A stretch of 64,000 nt of DNA from Flammulina velutipes. Its lineage: Eukaryota > Basidiomycota > Agaricomycetes > Agaricales > Physalacriaceae. Where the stretch lies: contig CM022368.1 in NCBI GenBank assembly GCA_011800155.1, forward strand, positions 4,030,001 to 4,094,000, read 5' to 3'. The stretch's first letter is position 1, and each line of letters opens with the position of its first letter. Made by a program: the position numbers and the translations under genes. Shown here piece by piece: positions 1-10,769 of this stretch. The notes below the pieces were generated by a model, which saw only the letters and a list, made by a program, of their open reading frames with translations, was not told the origin of the DNA and did not search any database.

Positions 1-674
1 TACGCACGGGCGTATGGGTAAGCTGGTCGTACTTCGCTTCTTCTCCTCTATCTAATTTCCGTAGTCTACTTGCAGCAAAATCAACCACATTTCCTGCCAT
101 TGGTTCGGCCACACAAACCATCCTCAACGTTATCGCCGAGATAAAGAACCACAAAGAGTTCTGTGCCAAGTTTGGTATCACTGAAGAAGAGTTGGAAAGC
201 ACGCCAGAGTCCCCAGCTACAACGGCCTATGGGGCTTATGTTTTGGACGTAGGACTACAAGGTCACTCGTCTCGTCATTCTGTTTCAAATGAATGCTAAT
301 GATTATCGCAGGCGACCGCACGAAGCTTCTAATGGCGCTTCTCGCCTGTTTACTTGGATATGGCGAGGTTGGACTATGGATCAAGAAGGTCGCAGCCTCC
401 GGCGAGCAGAACTTTATCTTGCAAGGTAACCCGTACCTTCACTGGATAGAGGATTACGCTGGCGAGTTGTATCAAGGAGCAGTCAAACTGGGTCTAGGTG
501 GGGCATGATTCTTGAGCTGTTTGCCATGGACTGACATAGTCGGTAGAAACGATAGAGCAATGCGCTGCAGACGACCCTCCGTCACCTGCAAGATACAAGG
601 AATGGTGCGATGTCTGGCAGAGATGTACGAGATTGGAGAAAGGATTCTGGGACATGGCAATATCGCTATCTTAA
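1..674 (+). CDS. TENA/THI-4 family protein, 3' part
   Basis: C-terminal part of a TENA/THI-4 (thiaminase II-like) protein; the 5' end lies outside the window. Visible exons are <1-17, 65-261, 312-497 and 547-674. They join in phase to give the family pattern YARAYGLLAAKS near the left edge, then GYGEVGLWI, NPYLHWIEDYAGE and a closing FWDMAISLS. In this all-helical family the domain salvages thiamin pyrimidine breakdown products. In fungi it is either free-standing or the C-terminal half of Thi20-type HMP kinase fusions, and the missing 5' end prevents choosing between these. A read straight through 498 would stop at 508; the 498-546 intron restores the conserved C-terminal helix. Family call is firm, the exact enzyme is not. 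Confidence 0.85.
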
Positions 675-776
675 ATAAACATTTTATTGTAAATTAAGTA
701 CATGGCTACATACTAGTGGTACAGAGAGAAATATAGACTAGAGCAAAGGAAATGTTTTATGTATGGTCAGTGGATG

Positions 777-1913
777 TCAAACCTCGCCAGCCGCCTTCTT
801 GAGTATCTGTCGCGCAACGCGATCGTATTTCTCCCTACTGATTTGCCCCTTGTTGTATTTCTTCGTCCACTTTTTCAAAAGTCTCTCATCCACGTCACCA
901 TCAGCCTCTCCGGGATCACTGTCGATACCGAAGAGGGCCACTTGAGGCCAAGTCGTCCACGCACGTCTACGAAAGACGTCCTCAAGGGCCCAGCATGTTC
1001 GAAATAAGAAAGAGGTTGGTACGTTTCCGACGCTCGGGAGAGGCGTATGAGGACTGGCGAAATCCTCGATGAAGTCCGAAATCGCATCGGAGGCCTCATG
1101 GAAGTTTCTGCCTTCGCCTATATGGATATCCAAGTTGCGAACAGCTCTTTGCAATTTTTCGTTCCGGAGGACAGACACACGTTGACGCTCGCTATGCAAT
1201 CCAACCGTGTTATTCCTGACCTCTCTGTCGAACAAGAATCCTGGCGCCCAGGATTTTCCTGCGAGGATACCAGGCTCGATTCCATCAAGATATGGTTGAG
1301 GGGGGTTCATGGTGCAGAAGTTGAAGGTGTACAAGCTGCAGTCGAAGATGATTTCTTCACCTCGTACGGTCTTGAACCAGAGCCAATAGTGGTCTTTGGG
1401 ATCCTGGCCTTTCCAGAACTTGTCGCCATCGAAGTAGGCGAGGTGGTCCTGCCATTTGACGTCCGCTGCACCTTTTGCGACGCCAAGGTCTGCGATGGGA
1501 CTGCTCTTGTACTGCAGACGGAGGCGACGCTGGCTGCTGCCTTTGGCTGAGGTGGTGGTGTACATGGTGGTTAGGAGAGCGAGAGACAAGGCTACGCAGA
1601 TGGGAAGCACTTCGCCTTCACTGATGATACGTTTGAACAATTTGGTACGGGATTTTTCCGTCGCGCCATCCTCAGCAGACCACCAAGTAGGGCTATTGAG
1701 TTGTGTAGGAGGTATTGACGGGCCCAACGTGATGACTTGAGCTGCTGTTCCGTCCTCTGGGAAGACATAGAGATGGGGCTTTCCCATAATTTTATGGGTC
1801 AAAGCGGGGTGTATTTCCTTTGCACCATGAGCGTGGCAGCTGTCCGCGGCGTGAGACAGGATGGGGTAGAAAGACGCTAGGTCTATGAAATCGGTTTTTC
1901 CTGAGGAAGACAT
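777..1913 (-). CDS. hypothetical protein with one membrane segment
   Basis: Single-exon frame of 378 codons starting at the ATG at 1913 (MSSSGKTDF...). The frame stays open upstream but no earlier ATG was found, and joining upstream sequence by splicing gave a stop. Around residues 100-120 there is one hydrophobic stretch (LPICVALSLALLTTMY), suggesting a type II or tail-like membrane anchor. The following half is rich in aromatic residues (HYWLWFKTVRGEEIIFDCSL) and looks like a folded domain. The C-terminus is basic. I do not recognise the family. It runs convergently toward the TENA gene, with about 100 bp between the two stops, and away from the cation transporter at 2256. Coding status is supported by frame length and composition only. 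Confidence 0.6.
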   Translation of the reverse strand: MSSSGKTDFIDLASFYPILSHAADSCHAHGAKEIHPALTHKIMGKPHLYVFPEDGTAAQVITLGPSIPPTQLNSPTWWSAEDGATEKSRTKLFKRIISEGEVLPICVALSLALLTTMYTTTSAKGSSQRRLRLQYKSSPIADLGVAKGAADVKWQDHLAYFDGDKFWKGQDPKDHYWLWFKTVRGEEIIFDCSLYTFNFCTMNPPQPYLDGIEPGILAGKSWAPGFLFDREVRNNTVGLHSERQRVSVLRNEKLQRAVRNLDIHIGEGRNFHEASDAISDFIEDFASPHTPLPSVGNVPTSFLFRTCWALEDVFRRRAWTTWPQVALFGIDSDPGEADGDVDERLLKKWTKKYNKGQISREKYDRVARQILKKAAGEV

Positions 1914-2255
1914 CAGGGAATACGTTGAACACAAAGATAAAATGCGGGCGTACCACACACTTGTTTATGGCCGTCGTTCCAGTGGGTGGTCTGACATTCA
2001 GCAGAACAATAGGTCGCCTGAAAGAAATACATTTATCCAGTAGAAAAGGAATGGGCAGTACCAACTTCTCTGCATGCGGAGCAAAGCCTTAGATGGGGAT
2101 GAGTCTTCGAACATGCTGAACATCGTTCAAGCTTTTCCAGAGGGAGATACACAGTTCGTTCAGATTCTTGAGACATGTGGTAAGAGCCAAGTCCTCGGTC
2201 CATCGGGCCGACGGAAATCCTACAATGTCGATGTCAACCGCTTTCCGCCATCTTC

Positions 2256-4045
2256 ATGTCTGGCCAACACGAAGACGACGATATTGAGCTGGCCAAACTG
2301 CCAGCCAACGCTCACTCTCCGGTCTACGAACGCGACGATGATGTCGACGGCAGTGCTGATAGCGACGAGGAGGGAAACAGAGCGTTATTAGGAGAATCGA
2401 ACGAGCACTCGAAATACAGCGACGGAGCGCCTGGACCACAGAAATTATGGCCTCAGATAAAGAATATCGTGATTGAGGTGAGTCCCGTCTTAGACACTAG
2501 GGCAAATGTCTAATCAACATCCAGAGCGCACCGACATTACTCTTCACTACCATTGGTCTACTGTTCACTGGAGAACTGTTAGATCATGTTTCCGTGGGTG
2601 CCATTCTCCTCGGACCTCTCGTATTAATTCATGAAATGTATTTCCAGCGTTGGAAAGCGATGGTTGAGGTGGACCAGCTCATCATGATCATTCCCGTCGT
2701 CCTCAACCTCAAAGGCAACCTTGAAATGAACCTCTCGGCGCGCCTTGGCACAGCTGCCAATATGGGCCAACTGGATGAACCTGACATGCGCAATAAAATT
2801 ATCCGAGGCAACTTGGCATTGCTACAGGTCCAGGCTACAGTTGTGTCCTTCATCGCAGCATGCGTGTCGCTGATTTTGGGTTTAATCGTCCCACGTGCCC
2901 CCGACGCCCAGTCTCCTGCTTCTCCCAGCGCTTTACTCGCTAGAAGGCCTATACCAACTCTACCCCACGCGACTGAGAGGAAATCTGGGCTCCCAGTGTA
3001 TGTAGGAACCGGAACGTTCTCCAATACCCCATTAATCTATTTCGCTTTAGATTCACCATGGTGGCCTCAACAGCCATGTCTTCTGCGTGTCTTTCAAGTT
3101 TGATACTTGGATCCTTCATGTGTGGGCTGATTGTGTTGTGTAGACGATACGGACGTGATCCCGGTCAGTCAGCCAATTTACACTTGAAACATAGTTTAAC
3201 ATTCCCTTTTCAGATAACATTGCTCCTCCCATCGCAGCGTGCCTTGGCGACCTCGTCACCCTCATACTACTCGGTCTCGTGTCAACAGCGTTAATCCGCT
3301 TCCTGCATACACCAGTTCCAGCGATTTTAGCTCTCATCGTTATCCTCTCAGCCGTGGCTTGTGGAATGACCACCCGAAAAAACTCTCATGTTCGGGATCT
3401 CATTTGGCAAGGATGGTCCCCGTTATTTGGTGCCATGGTCATTAGCAGTGGTACGGGAATAGTGCTCAACCTCTTCGTGAGCAGGTACGAAGGTTTCGCC
3501 CTTCTGGCCGTAGTCATAAGTGGTTCGTTATAATCTTCCTCTTCCATTGACGAGATATTCAACTTCACAGGTCTACCTGGAAGTGTTGGCTCCATCTTCG
3601 TCTCCCGACTTTCAACGGCTTTACATACAGCAGCTTCTTCGGGTCGCAAGGCTGAAGGGCCTAGTGAGAAGGTCGTTATGATGACATTAGTCCTCGTAAC
3701 CATTCCCGTGGAGATTATCTTTCTTGCTCTCCTGCATGGGTTCCAGTGGCTTGAGCTCCCGCTGCTTTTCGTCGCATTTTCGGTGCTTTTCTTTTGTTGT
3801 GCTGTAAGTGGACGAATCAAGGAGAAGAAATTCTCGCTAACTGCCTTTAGGTTATTGCTTCGTTGTTCATCGCCCAAGGATTTACAAAATTCTTATGGTC
3901 GAGAGATCTGGATCCTGATATGTACGCGCTGCCGATACATTCTGCGCTCATGGATTTGATAGGGCAGCTTTTGCTGGTTTTGTGTTTTGAGATTGTATCG
4001 TTGTTGGGCGTGAAATTACGGGCAAAGTCACATACCGCCTCATAG
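2256..4045 (+). CDS. SLC41/MgtE-type divalent cation transporter
   Basis: Six exons (2256-2477, 2525-2997, 3051-3163, 3214-3519, 3571-3803, 3851-4045) join to a 513-residue protein. It starts with about 75 acidic, polar residues and then has many hydrophobic helices. Two hallmarks of the SLC41/MgtE fold are present: VVLNLKGNLEMNLSARLGTA in the first half and DNIAPPIAACLGDLVTL in the second. These are the duplicated motifs that line the Mg2+ path in MgtE relatives, and the second is created only by the 3164-3213 intron. The expected role is Mg2+ (or other divalent cation) movement across the plasma or an internal membrane. Family identity is confident; substrate and membrane are inferred. The ATG at 2256 is the first in the frame. 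Confidence 0.93.
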
Positions 4046-4357
4046 CATATACCATTGGATGTACTCTAGATTCGCCCAAAAGTAGACCGTAATACACAAC
4101 CTAGATATTTAACCTTTGTTCAGCGCCCCGACGCCCGCCAACATCGTGAGAAGGATGATGTAAGCAGACGCGTGATCCGAAAACCTGTTCTCACCTTCGA
4201 CTTGTACTTATATCACCGTTTCTGGCGCTGTCGATAGCGGTCGGCTGGCTATCTGGACGAACTCGGAACCCATTCAGTTGGATTCGAGGCCCGCACTGTT
4301 CTAGGAATATTCCGTCGGTCGTCGTTGGTGTTTGGTGTGGCGTAACGTGACGTCGAG

Positions 4358-6488
4358 ATGTATACAAAGTTGTCGAATTATCCGTCACCACCACCGTTGC
4401 GCTCGGCGCTGCTCAAGAACCCGCCGGAGGCGCTGCCACCAGTGTCAGAGCTCAAATCGCTGGAGAATGAGTTGCAGACGTTGAAAACGAAGCTCAAGGA
4501 GCGGAGCAAGAAGGCGGGTGCGGACATCAAGGTTATCGAGGAATCCATGCGGCGAATGAAGGAAGGAGAGAAGGGTAAAGCCAAGTCGGTTGAAAAGGTC
4601 AAACGTGAACGCGACTGTACGTGTTATTTCGCAACTACGCGCTTGCACGATCTCATCGGGTTTTCGTTTGTTCTCTACCTTTTGTTCCCCCTTGTCGCTG
4701 AAATGCCTCTTGTCTGCAATCTCTTAACTTTGCTCGCATCTTGCGCGTTCTTTGGCCTACCAGTTACACCCATACCTGACGCGGAAGAACCACGACTATC
4801 AGCTTCACTTTCGGGCAAGGCACGACTGTCCTCTCATCCTGCGCAACCTGGTGCTTCATCTTCTCGCTCTTCGTTGGACCCCCGCTCGTACGTTTTGAGG
4901 TATTATGAGTGATCTCGAGCTCACTTTGTTCATTGTAGTATGGTGGAAGAGAGGAGGAAGAAGAAACGCAAACGTGACCATGAGGACAGTGAGGTCGAGT
5001 CTGGTACATCCCATTCCCCGCCAAATTATTAGAGCTCACAATGCGTTAGTTTCACATCGACACCGAAAGGGAACACCTCCAGTGATACACCATCCGCCAC
5101 CGCCACCGCCGCCACCTACCAAGGCTCAAAAAGCCCTACCATCCAATCCTATACCCCATGCCAAGGTCAGCTTTGGCGCGCTTATCTTTTGATCACCATT
5201 ATCTCATCAATGTGCCCTGTCTAGCCCTCCGGAGGCATCGATTTTGGCGTGCCGCCACCACCCGCTCTCCTACCTCAACGACCGCCGATACCCCCACCTC
5301 CTCAACCTGGCCCGAAGAAACCCATAGATGTGATGGATGACTTTAGCAAGCTAAAACTTCCTTCACAAACCAGCGTTTCCACCTTCTACACCTCTATCGA
5401 ACCTTGGATACGAAATATCCGGGAAGACGACATCGGCTTCTTGGAACACACTGGCGATGAAGTGGAGCCTTTCATACTCCCAAAGCTGGGTCGACATTAC
5501 CAGGACATCTGGGACGACAATGATAACGGCATTTTTACTACTGCGAACGAGGATGCACCCAGAGACCTGTTTGAAGCGCCAGTACCCACCTGGGATCCGT
5601 CGACATTGGACGACGCAGATTGTTTAATGGAACGACATGGGCATGGTCCATTGACGGAAAGAGTTATCAGTGCGCTGTTACCTTTAGAAAATCAATGGAA
5701 GGGTGTTAAGGATGCAGAAGACGCAATGGAGGGACGACCTGGTGGCAGCGGTGCGGCTGCTTCCAAGAAAGAGAAGTTAGGTGTGTCAGACTTGGAAACC
5801 CGAGTTCGTGATACGCTGCGGTATCATGAATTGTTACATGAAATCGTGAGCCTCCTTTTTGGTCAGATTGCCTGTTCCCTCACTAATTCATCCTTAGCCG
5901 GACTACTCTGAAAAGGTCGACGATCCTATAGCAACAGCAATTCGGGAAGGCCAGCGTGAACTTCGGGCAGTCATGGCGCGCAATAAAGTGCGCCGGATGC
6001 GGTTGGTGGAGATTGCGCGGGACAGACTTGGGCACCAGGAATACATGGATCTGCGCGATTCGATCGACAAGAACATCAACAGTGCCTACGCGAGATTACA
6101 ACGGAGAGATGTTCCCAAGATGAAGAAGAAGAAATCCTTTGGAAATGCTGGGGAGGTCAATGGGGCGAGCAGTCCGTTACCGCTGCCACCGTGTCCTGCG
6201 GCGTTGGGACTGGGACCTGATCCGGAAACCAACAGCCTCGTTGTGACGGAGCAGTTGAAGGAGATGGTCAATAGGAGACGGAGATGGTTAGATGAAGTCG
6301 GGAGCGTGTTTGATCAGCTGCAACGGAACCAAGAGGGAAGGATTTGGGGTGTACCGAAGAAGAGTATCTATGAGGGGTTGGAGGAGGAGGTGCAGGCGAT
6401 GCTGGTTGGGACGAAGGTTGACCTTTCGGTGCCTTTTATAAGTGGCAAGGGAAAGGGAAAGGCCAAGGATAGCATGGATGTTGGATGA
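4358..6488 (+). CDS. ADA3: SAGA/ADA complex subunit Ada3 (Ngg1)
   Basis: Exons 4358-4616, 4764-4887, 4939-5003, 5050-5165, 5225-5845 and 5898-6488 give 591 residues. The N-terminus is a coiled coil (SLENELQTLKTKLKER), followed by a basic KKKRKRDHEDSE stretch that may act as a nuclear signal, and a proline run. The C-terminal third carries the Ada3 domain: DPIATAIREGQRELRAVMAR, then ARDRLGHQEYMDLRDSID and NSAYARLQRRDVPK. Ada3 bridges Gcn5 and Ada2 in the histone acetyltransferase module of SAGA and ADA and acts in the nucleus as a co-activator. The 46-nt intron 5004-5049 removes an in-frame TAG. Both the domain and the overall length fit fungal Ada3. Confidence 0.92.
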
Positions 6489-6732
6489 TTTATGTGGCGT
6501 GATGGGTTTTGAGTCTTTTCTTTCTCCTTCATTGCATGCTCTGTAATATTTTGCATTTTTCATCTGATTCATGCTTTCGTGCTATTGGGAATCCGTCGCT
6601 GTTGAAATAATCTTACTGCGTCGGTTTACTTTTCGGCTATTCGAGTGATCATTCCAGAGGTTCGGCGCGACAGGTAGCATTGTACAAAGCAAATTAAATA
6701 AGTAGACTGATGTGCTGGACGTTCGTCACGAA

Positions 6733-8676
6733 TCAGGCGTTCCTAGCCTTCACTACGGCCTTTAGAGGTCGGCCTCTGAACACTGGAACGGTGTGATAGC
6801 GGAAGTCGACATCCTCAGCTCTATGAGACAGTTCAGAAAAGGGCTGAAGGACGTTTCAATCACTTACGTGGTTTCAAAGAGTGACATCTCCAACTTCCTG
6901 AAGATATGACCGAATGTGAGATATAGTTCGCACCATGCCAGACTAGAATTGACAGTTACGTGGTCAGTCACCCATGAAGAGGTATTGGGAAATCAAACGC
7001 ACTTGATGGCTACGCAGCTACGAGGTCCTTTTGAGAAAACGACAAGGTACTTGTCGAGTGATTTTGAGTCTTCTTGCATCCATCGCTCGGGCTTGAAGAC
7101 GGTAGGCTCGGGGAATAACTCGTCGTCAAGGAGGACGAAAGACACGCCGGAGCTAACGATCGTCTACAAAACTTTTGAGCACGAATGTGAACGAAGGCCA
7201 GTAACGCTCTCACCTTGGGTGGGACAGTGATGCCGTCAATCACTACAGTATTCTCATTGACACGCGGAAGGGGAGTTGTTACACCCATGCTCAAGCGTAA
7301 CGATTCCTTGATCACAGCAGTCTATAAAACAGGCGCCAAGGTCAAAACTCGGGTGAAGCCAACGACGGGAACAACTCACTAGATACGGGAGCTTCTCCAG
7401 AGTCTCGTACGTGAGAAGGACATCCTTGTCCGGCCACGCTTCAAGGAGTTCAGCGTTCAACTTTTTCGACACCTCAGGATTGTTGAGGACGTGGAAGAAT
7501 CCGATGATCATCGCATTGCTAGTGGTATCGGTTCCAGCGAGAAGGAAAGCTAGAGCCTAGAATGAGTTGGTTGAGCACTTCCTAATAATGTCCTATCGAA
7601 ACATGTACTCGCCTCTTCCATGAGCGACTTGGGAGAAGGGACTTGTTGTGACTTGAGCATCTCGGGAGTCATCAAGTGATGATAAACTGTCTCGTGGTTC
7701 ATTTGACCCAACATTGAGGGATTGGCCAGGATGTCGCGAATTTGCTTAGCCAGGAACTTCTTGAGGTTTATGACGCCAACGATATCGGGATTGAGGAGAC
7801 CGACAAGCCAGTCAGGAAGATAGTTCATGTAGAGAAGTACTGGGAAGTGCTTCGTGGCAGTCATGATCGGCATGGCGCTCTCGATACTGATCATGATAGG
7901 GTGGTTGAAGTCGGGGGCCTCGAGGCCTTCAAAGGAGTGTGAGTAGCAATAAGCTGTGACGATGTCCATAGTGACAGCACGAAGGCCATGGGAGATGTTG
8001 GCAGGCTTGTCCTTATATTCTTCCGTCAGTTTCTCGATAAGAATGTCGATCTATGGACCTGTGAGTTTGTGAAACGATAGTGAAGGGAGCGGAACCCTAT
8101 ACCTTCTCTTGGACGAGGCTCTCGACCTTCAAGATAGCACGGCGGGAGAATAATGGGTTCAAAATCTCGCGGCGCTGCTTGTGCTCTTGTTTATCAATGA
8201 AGCCAAACGACGATTCATCTTCCTGGAAGCATTTGTAGAATGAGGGCTCCTTCGTGAACTTCGAATAGGAGGGGTAGATTCCGAAGTATGCTTCAGGAGT
8301 GCTGAAGTGCAGCTGTTGACATAATTGACATTGGCAGGTCGCTTGTGGGGACATGGACGAACCTCATTTGGACGAACTCTGACAACCGGGCCTAGATCAT
8401 TGAACATTCAGTAATCGGTCATGTCATGGAGTGAGACGCACCATAGATAGCATGCAGTTCCTTCAAGTGCGCGACGAAACCACCGTCCTGCAATATCTCA
8501 TAATAGGCTTGATATTTGTTCGTGAGCGCTGCGAGCCTAGGTCCCGGGAAAGATCGAAGAGGATGAAAGACCAAGCGTGAGAGGGCGGTATACACCAGTT
8601 GGAGGACAACGAAAGCAAAGAAGAGCTGCAAGTATGAGAACTGCCCAAAGAACTGCTGTATGGCGGCGGACGGCAT
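6733..8676 (-). CDS. cytochrome P450 monooxygenase
   Basis: Nine exons on the minus strand (8676-8442, 8391-8363, 8312-8103, 8050-7609, 7549-7380, 7321-7214, 7163-7003, 6942-6868, 6820-6733) join without a phase error to 505 residues. A membrane anchor (LQLFFAFVVLQLVYTAL) precedes a proline-rich hinge FHPLRSFPGPR. The I-helix reads ATFLLAGTDTTSNA (about residue 305), the K-helix ExxR is ESLR (about 368-371), PERW follows, and the haem loop is FSKGPRSCVAIN with the ligand Cys near 448. The usual Gly two residues after that Cys is Ala. These are microsomal haem-thiolate oxygenases needing a P450 reductase; the substrate cannot be told. The Zn-cluster regulator at 10770 and the enoyl-CoA hydratase at 14073 lie nearby. 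Confidence 0.95.
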
Positions 8677-8716
8677 GGTGGGGCAGAACACACTAACCAG
8701 AATCAAGCCCTAGGCT

Positions 8717-9233
8717 TTAAACAAGCAGAAGCAAGCCTGATATCTCCTTATGTACAAGAACGATAAAATACCAGCCGTACCAAGGGTCGAAGAATCGGAA
8801 GATTAAATGCCAGACGGCAAAGCATTCAAGAAAGTTAACGAGGACTGGAGCACTCAGGAAAAGGCTACGCATCTGTGCCCAAATGAGACGTAGGAGGGCC
8901 AAGATTCATAGGAATATACCCGAGAGTATTGACAGTGTTGAACAAATTGTTGGTTTGCTCATAGTTGGTGGCATGTGATGGACCCACCGGCATCCACCAA
9001 TTCGCAAGCCGACCATTGGTGGACGTTTAGATCTGCTTCCGAAGATCTCCCTGGGTTCGAGAGGGCCATTCGGGCCCCGTTGAAGATTTTCTGAGAACAA
9101 AGTGCGCGCCCCATGCCAGGCTTAATAGAACTAGATCAACCTCGGCCGTATCGAAAACATGAGAGTACCAAAGGTAACGTTCGGGAAAGAATGGAAGCTG
9201 GATAGGCCAGAAGGGAATCTGGGGGAAAGACAT
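8717..9233 (-). other. unresolved hydrophobic ORFs upstream of the P450
   Basis: Between the P450 start and the tRNA the minus strand has short open stretches rich in hydrophobic and aromatic residues. One starts at the ATG at 9233 (MSFPQIPFWPIQLPFFPERY). A second, down to 8717, reads FLECFAVWHLIFRFFDPWYG. They sit in different frames with plausible splice sites between them (for example an AG near 9085), so they may be exons of one small multi-pass membrane protein, or the remains of one. I could not assemble a single convincing model and do not recognise the family. Transcript data would settle whether this is a gene. Confidence 0.3.
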
Positions 9234-9248
9234 GATGTGTCTCTCATA

Positions 9249-9341
9249 TGCCCCATGGCTGAGTTGGTTACAGCGTCCGACTGTTAAGAATTTGAGGATC
9301 ATACAATCGGAAGGTCGTGAGTTCGAGCCTCACTGGGGCAG
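9249..9341 (+). tRNA. tRNA-Asn (GTT anticodon), intron-containing
   Basis: A full cloverleaf folds by hand. The 7-bp acceptor stem is TGCCCCA/TGGGGCA with G as discriminator base. The D arm is GCTG...CAGC, the anticodon arm is TCCGA/TCGGA with loop CTGTTAA, and the T arm is GTGAG/CTCAC with TTCGAGC in the loop. The anticodon is GTT (Asn). A 19-nt intron sits one base 3' of the anticodon, the usual place for nuclear tRNA introns, and must be removed by the tRNA splicing endonuclease. The box A-like (TGGCTGAGTTGG) and box B-like (GAGTTCGAGCC) internal promoters are intact. Confidence 0.95.
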
Positions 9342-10769
9342 GTGAAGCCATTCATTTTTGAATGTCGAAATGTCCGTATCACACTGCACAGTGATGCGAA
9401 CACGGGCACGTGATGTAGACCTGTCCTTGTACTTTCAAGTTTCAAACTCATAGTCCACAAGCTCGACGTCCGTTATGGTCTTTGGAATGAAAATGGATTG
9501 ACACAATCACGCTAGTCTTGTTGGGCCGGTCTACAACAATGAACTTGTGGCACAATAACCTTGCTCAAAAACAATGGGAGAAGAGGACGCGCGCGTCCCC
9601 AACAGTATATATATATTAACATGAACCAGCTTTCCATGATCCACACTGAACATGGGACAACCACTGTGGAGTATCCAAATTGCTGAGTGAGTAGCTCGTG
9701 CACCGTTGCATCTGAACTACAAGCTTTACACTTGCCTAGAAAAGAACGCGCCGCGGAGTCTATCAACAACACATCAACAGAGTGCGCTCCTATCTTCTGA
9801 GTAAACTTAACGCCACTGACCTGGTTTATCCACAGGAGAAGCGAAAGTTCCCCAGGTGCAGCTAGTGCAGCGCGCGAAATTATTTGGATCAACGTATCCG
9901 AGCCTCGGTCAAGTGCCCCGTAAGCAGGTGTCGAATTACTCATCTCTTTACTATCTCATCCTCTATTAAGTACAGCTGCTTTACGCCAGCGTAATCCACT
10001 CAGCGATCCCCCTGCTGACCGCATGGAGAGCGAATACACCAGCATCTTAAGACGCGACTTTCCCGAAGTCACAAGGCGATCAGGGGCGCTCTTAGCAAGT
10101 CGTCGAGTTATTGCTGAAGCCAGGTCAGTTGTGTTCTTCCGATTCATGTACAACCTTTTTGAAATCAACTGACCTTCGTCGTAGACTCCGGGATTCCGGT
10201 TGGGGGATGGCGCCACAAATAAATGGGCCACTCCTGCGCATGAGACCTGCACAGGAGATGGATTGGTATCAATCTGAGAATCAGACCACATCTTCCTCTA
10301 GAGACGTCGCAGATGTTATGCCCTGGCATGGGAGAGGTATGCTCGTCGATATGGACTATGCCACTCCATATATTCCGCGAGAAACGAGCACAGGCGAAGC
10401 AGATGAGGAAGACGAGGAGGAACAGATAAGGGTCCAGAACGTTGCTTATGACAGGTGAAGCTTTGAAGAGAGACACTGTTAACACGCCGATGATTGTACC
10501 ATACCATGATTTGAGTAATAAAGTATTATTCAGACAATTTGAGAGGTTATTGTAGCTCTGGGCTAGCTGTCGGTTCGAGCCTTCCAATTAAGAGTCAGCG
10601 CAGAGGACATCGTCGAGGTTCAATTCCACAAATAAGCATCAGCAATAGCTTAAGTCGACCCCAGGTAAGTCACACTTCCTTTCTCGGTTGTACGCTCATT
10701 GAGCATGCCGGTCAGAACGAACCAAATATACTCCCGAAAGGGCCATTCTTACCGTCATATGCCCCTCCA
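9342..10769. other. 1.4-kb stretch without a resolved gene
   Basis: No gene could be modelled with confidence here. On the minus strand 9943-9512 has a 143-codon ATG-initiated frame (MSNSTPAYGALDRG...). It includes a hydrophobic segment (AAPGELSLLLWINQ) and a possible intron right after it. Further up, minus 10530-10315 contains a hydrophobic run (DPYLFLLVFLICFACARF) not tied to a clear start. These could be exons of one or two small membrane proteins or decayed genes. The last part is presumably the promoter of the Zn-cluster regulator. A T/A-rich run (TATATATATATT) lies near 9605. Confidence 0.35.

Noticed and set aside
1047..1550. Plus-strand open frame of 167 codons
   Set aside because: Lies antisense to the hypothetical gene at 777-1913, whose composition is more protein-like; no splice sites or homology.
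1958..2075. Upstream exon for the 777-1913 gene starting MQRSW
   Set aside because: The frame-compatible join creates a stop codon at the junction, so the simple ATG at 1913 was kept.
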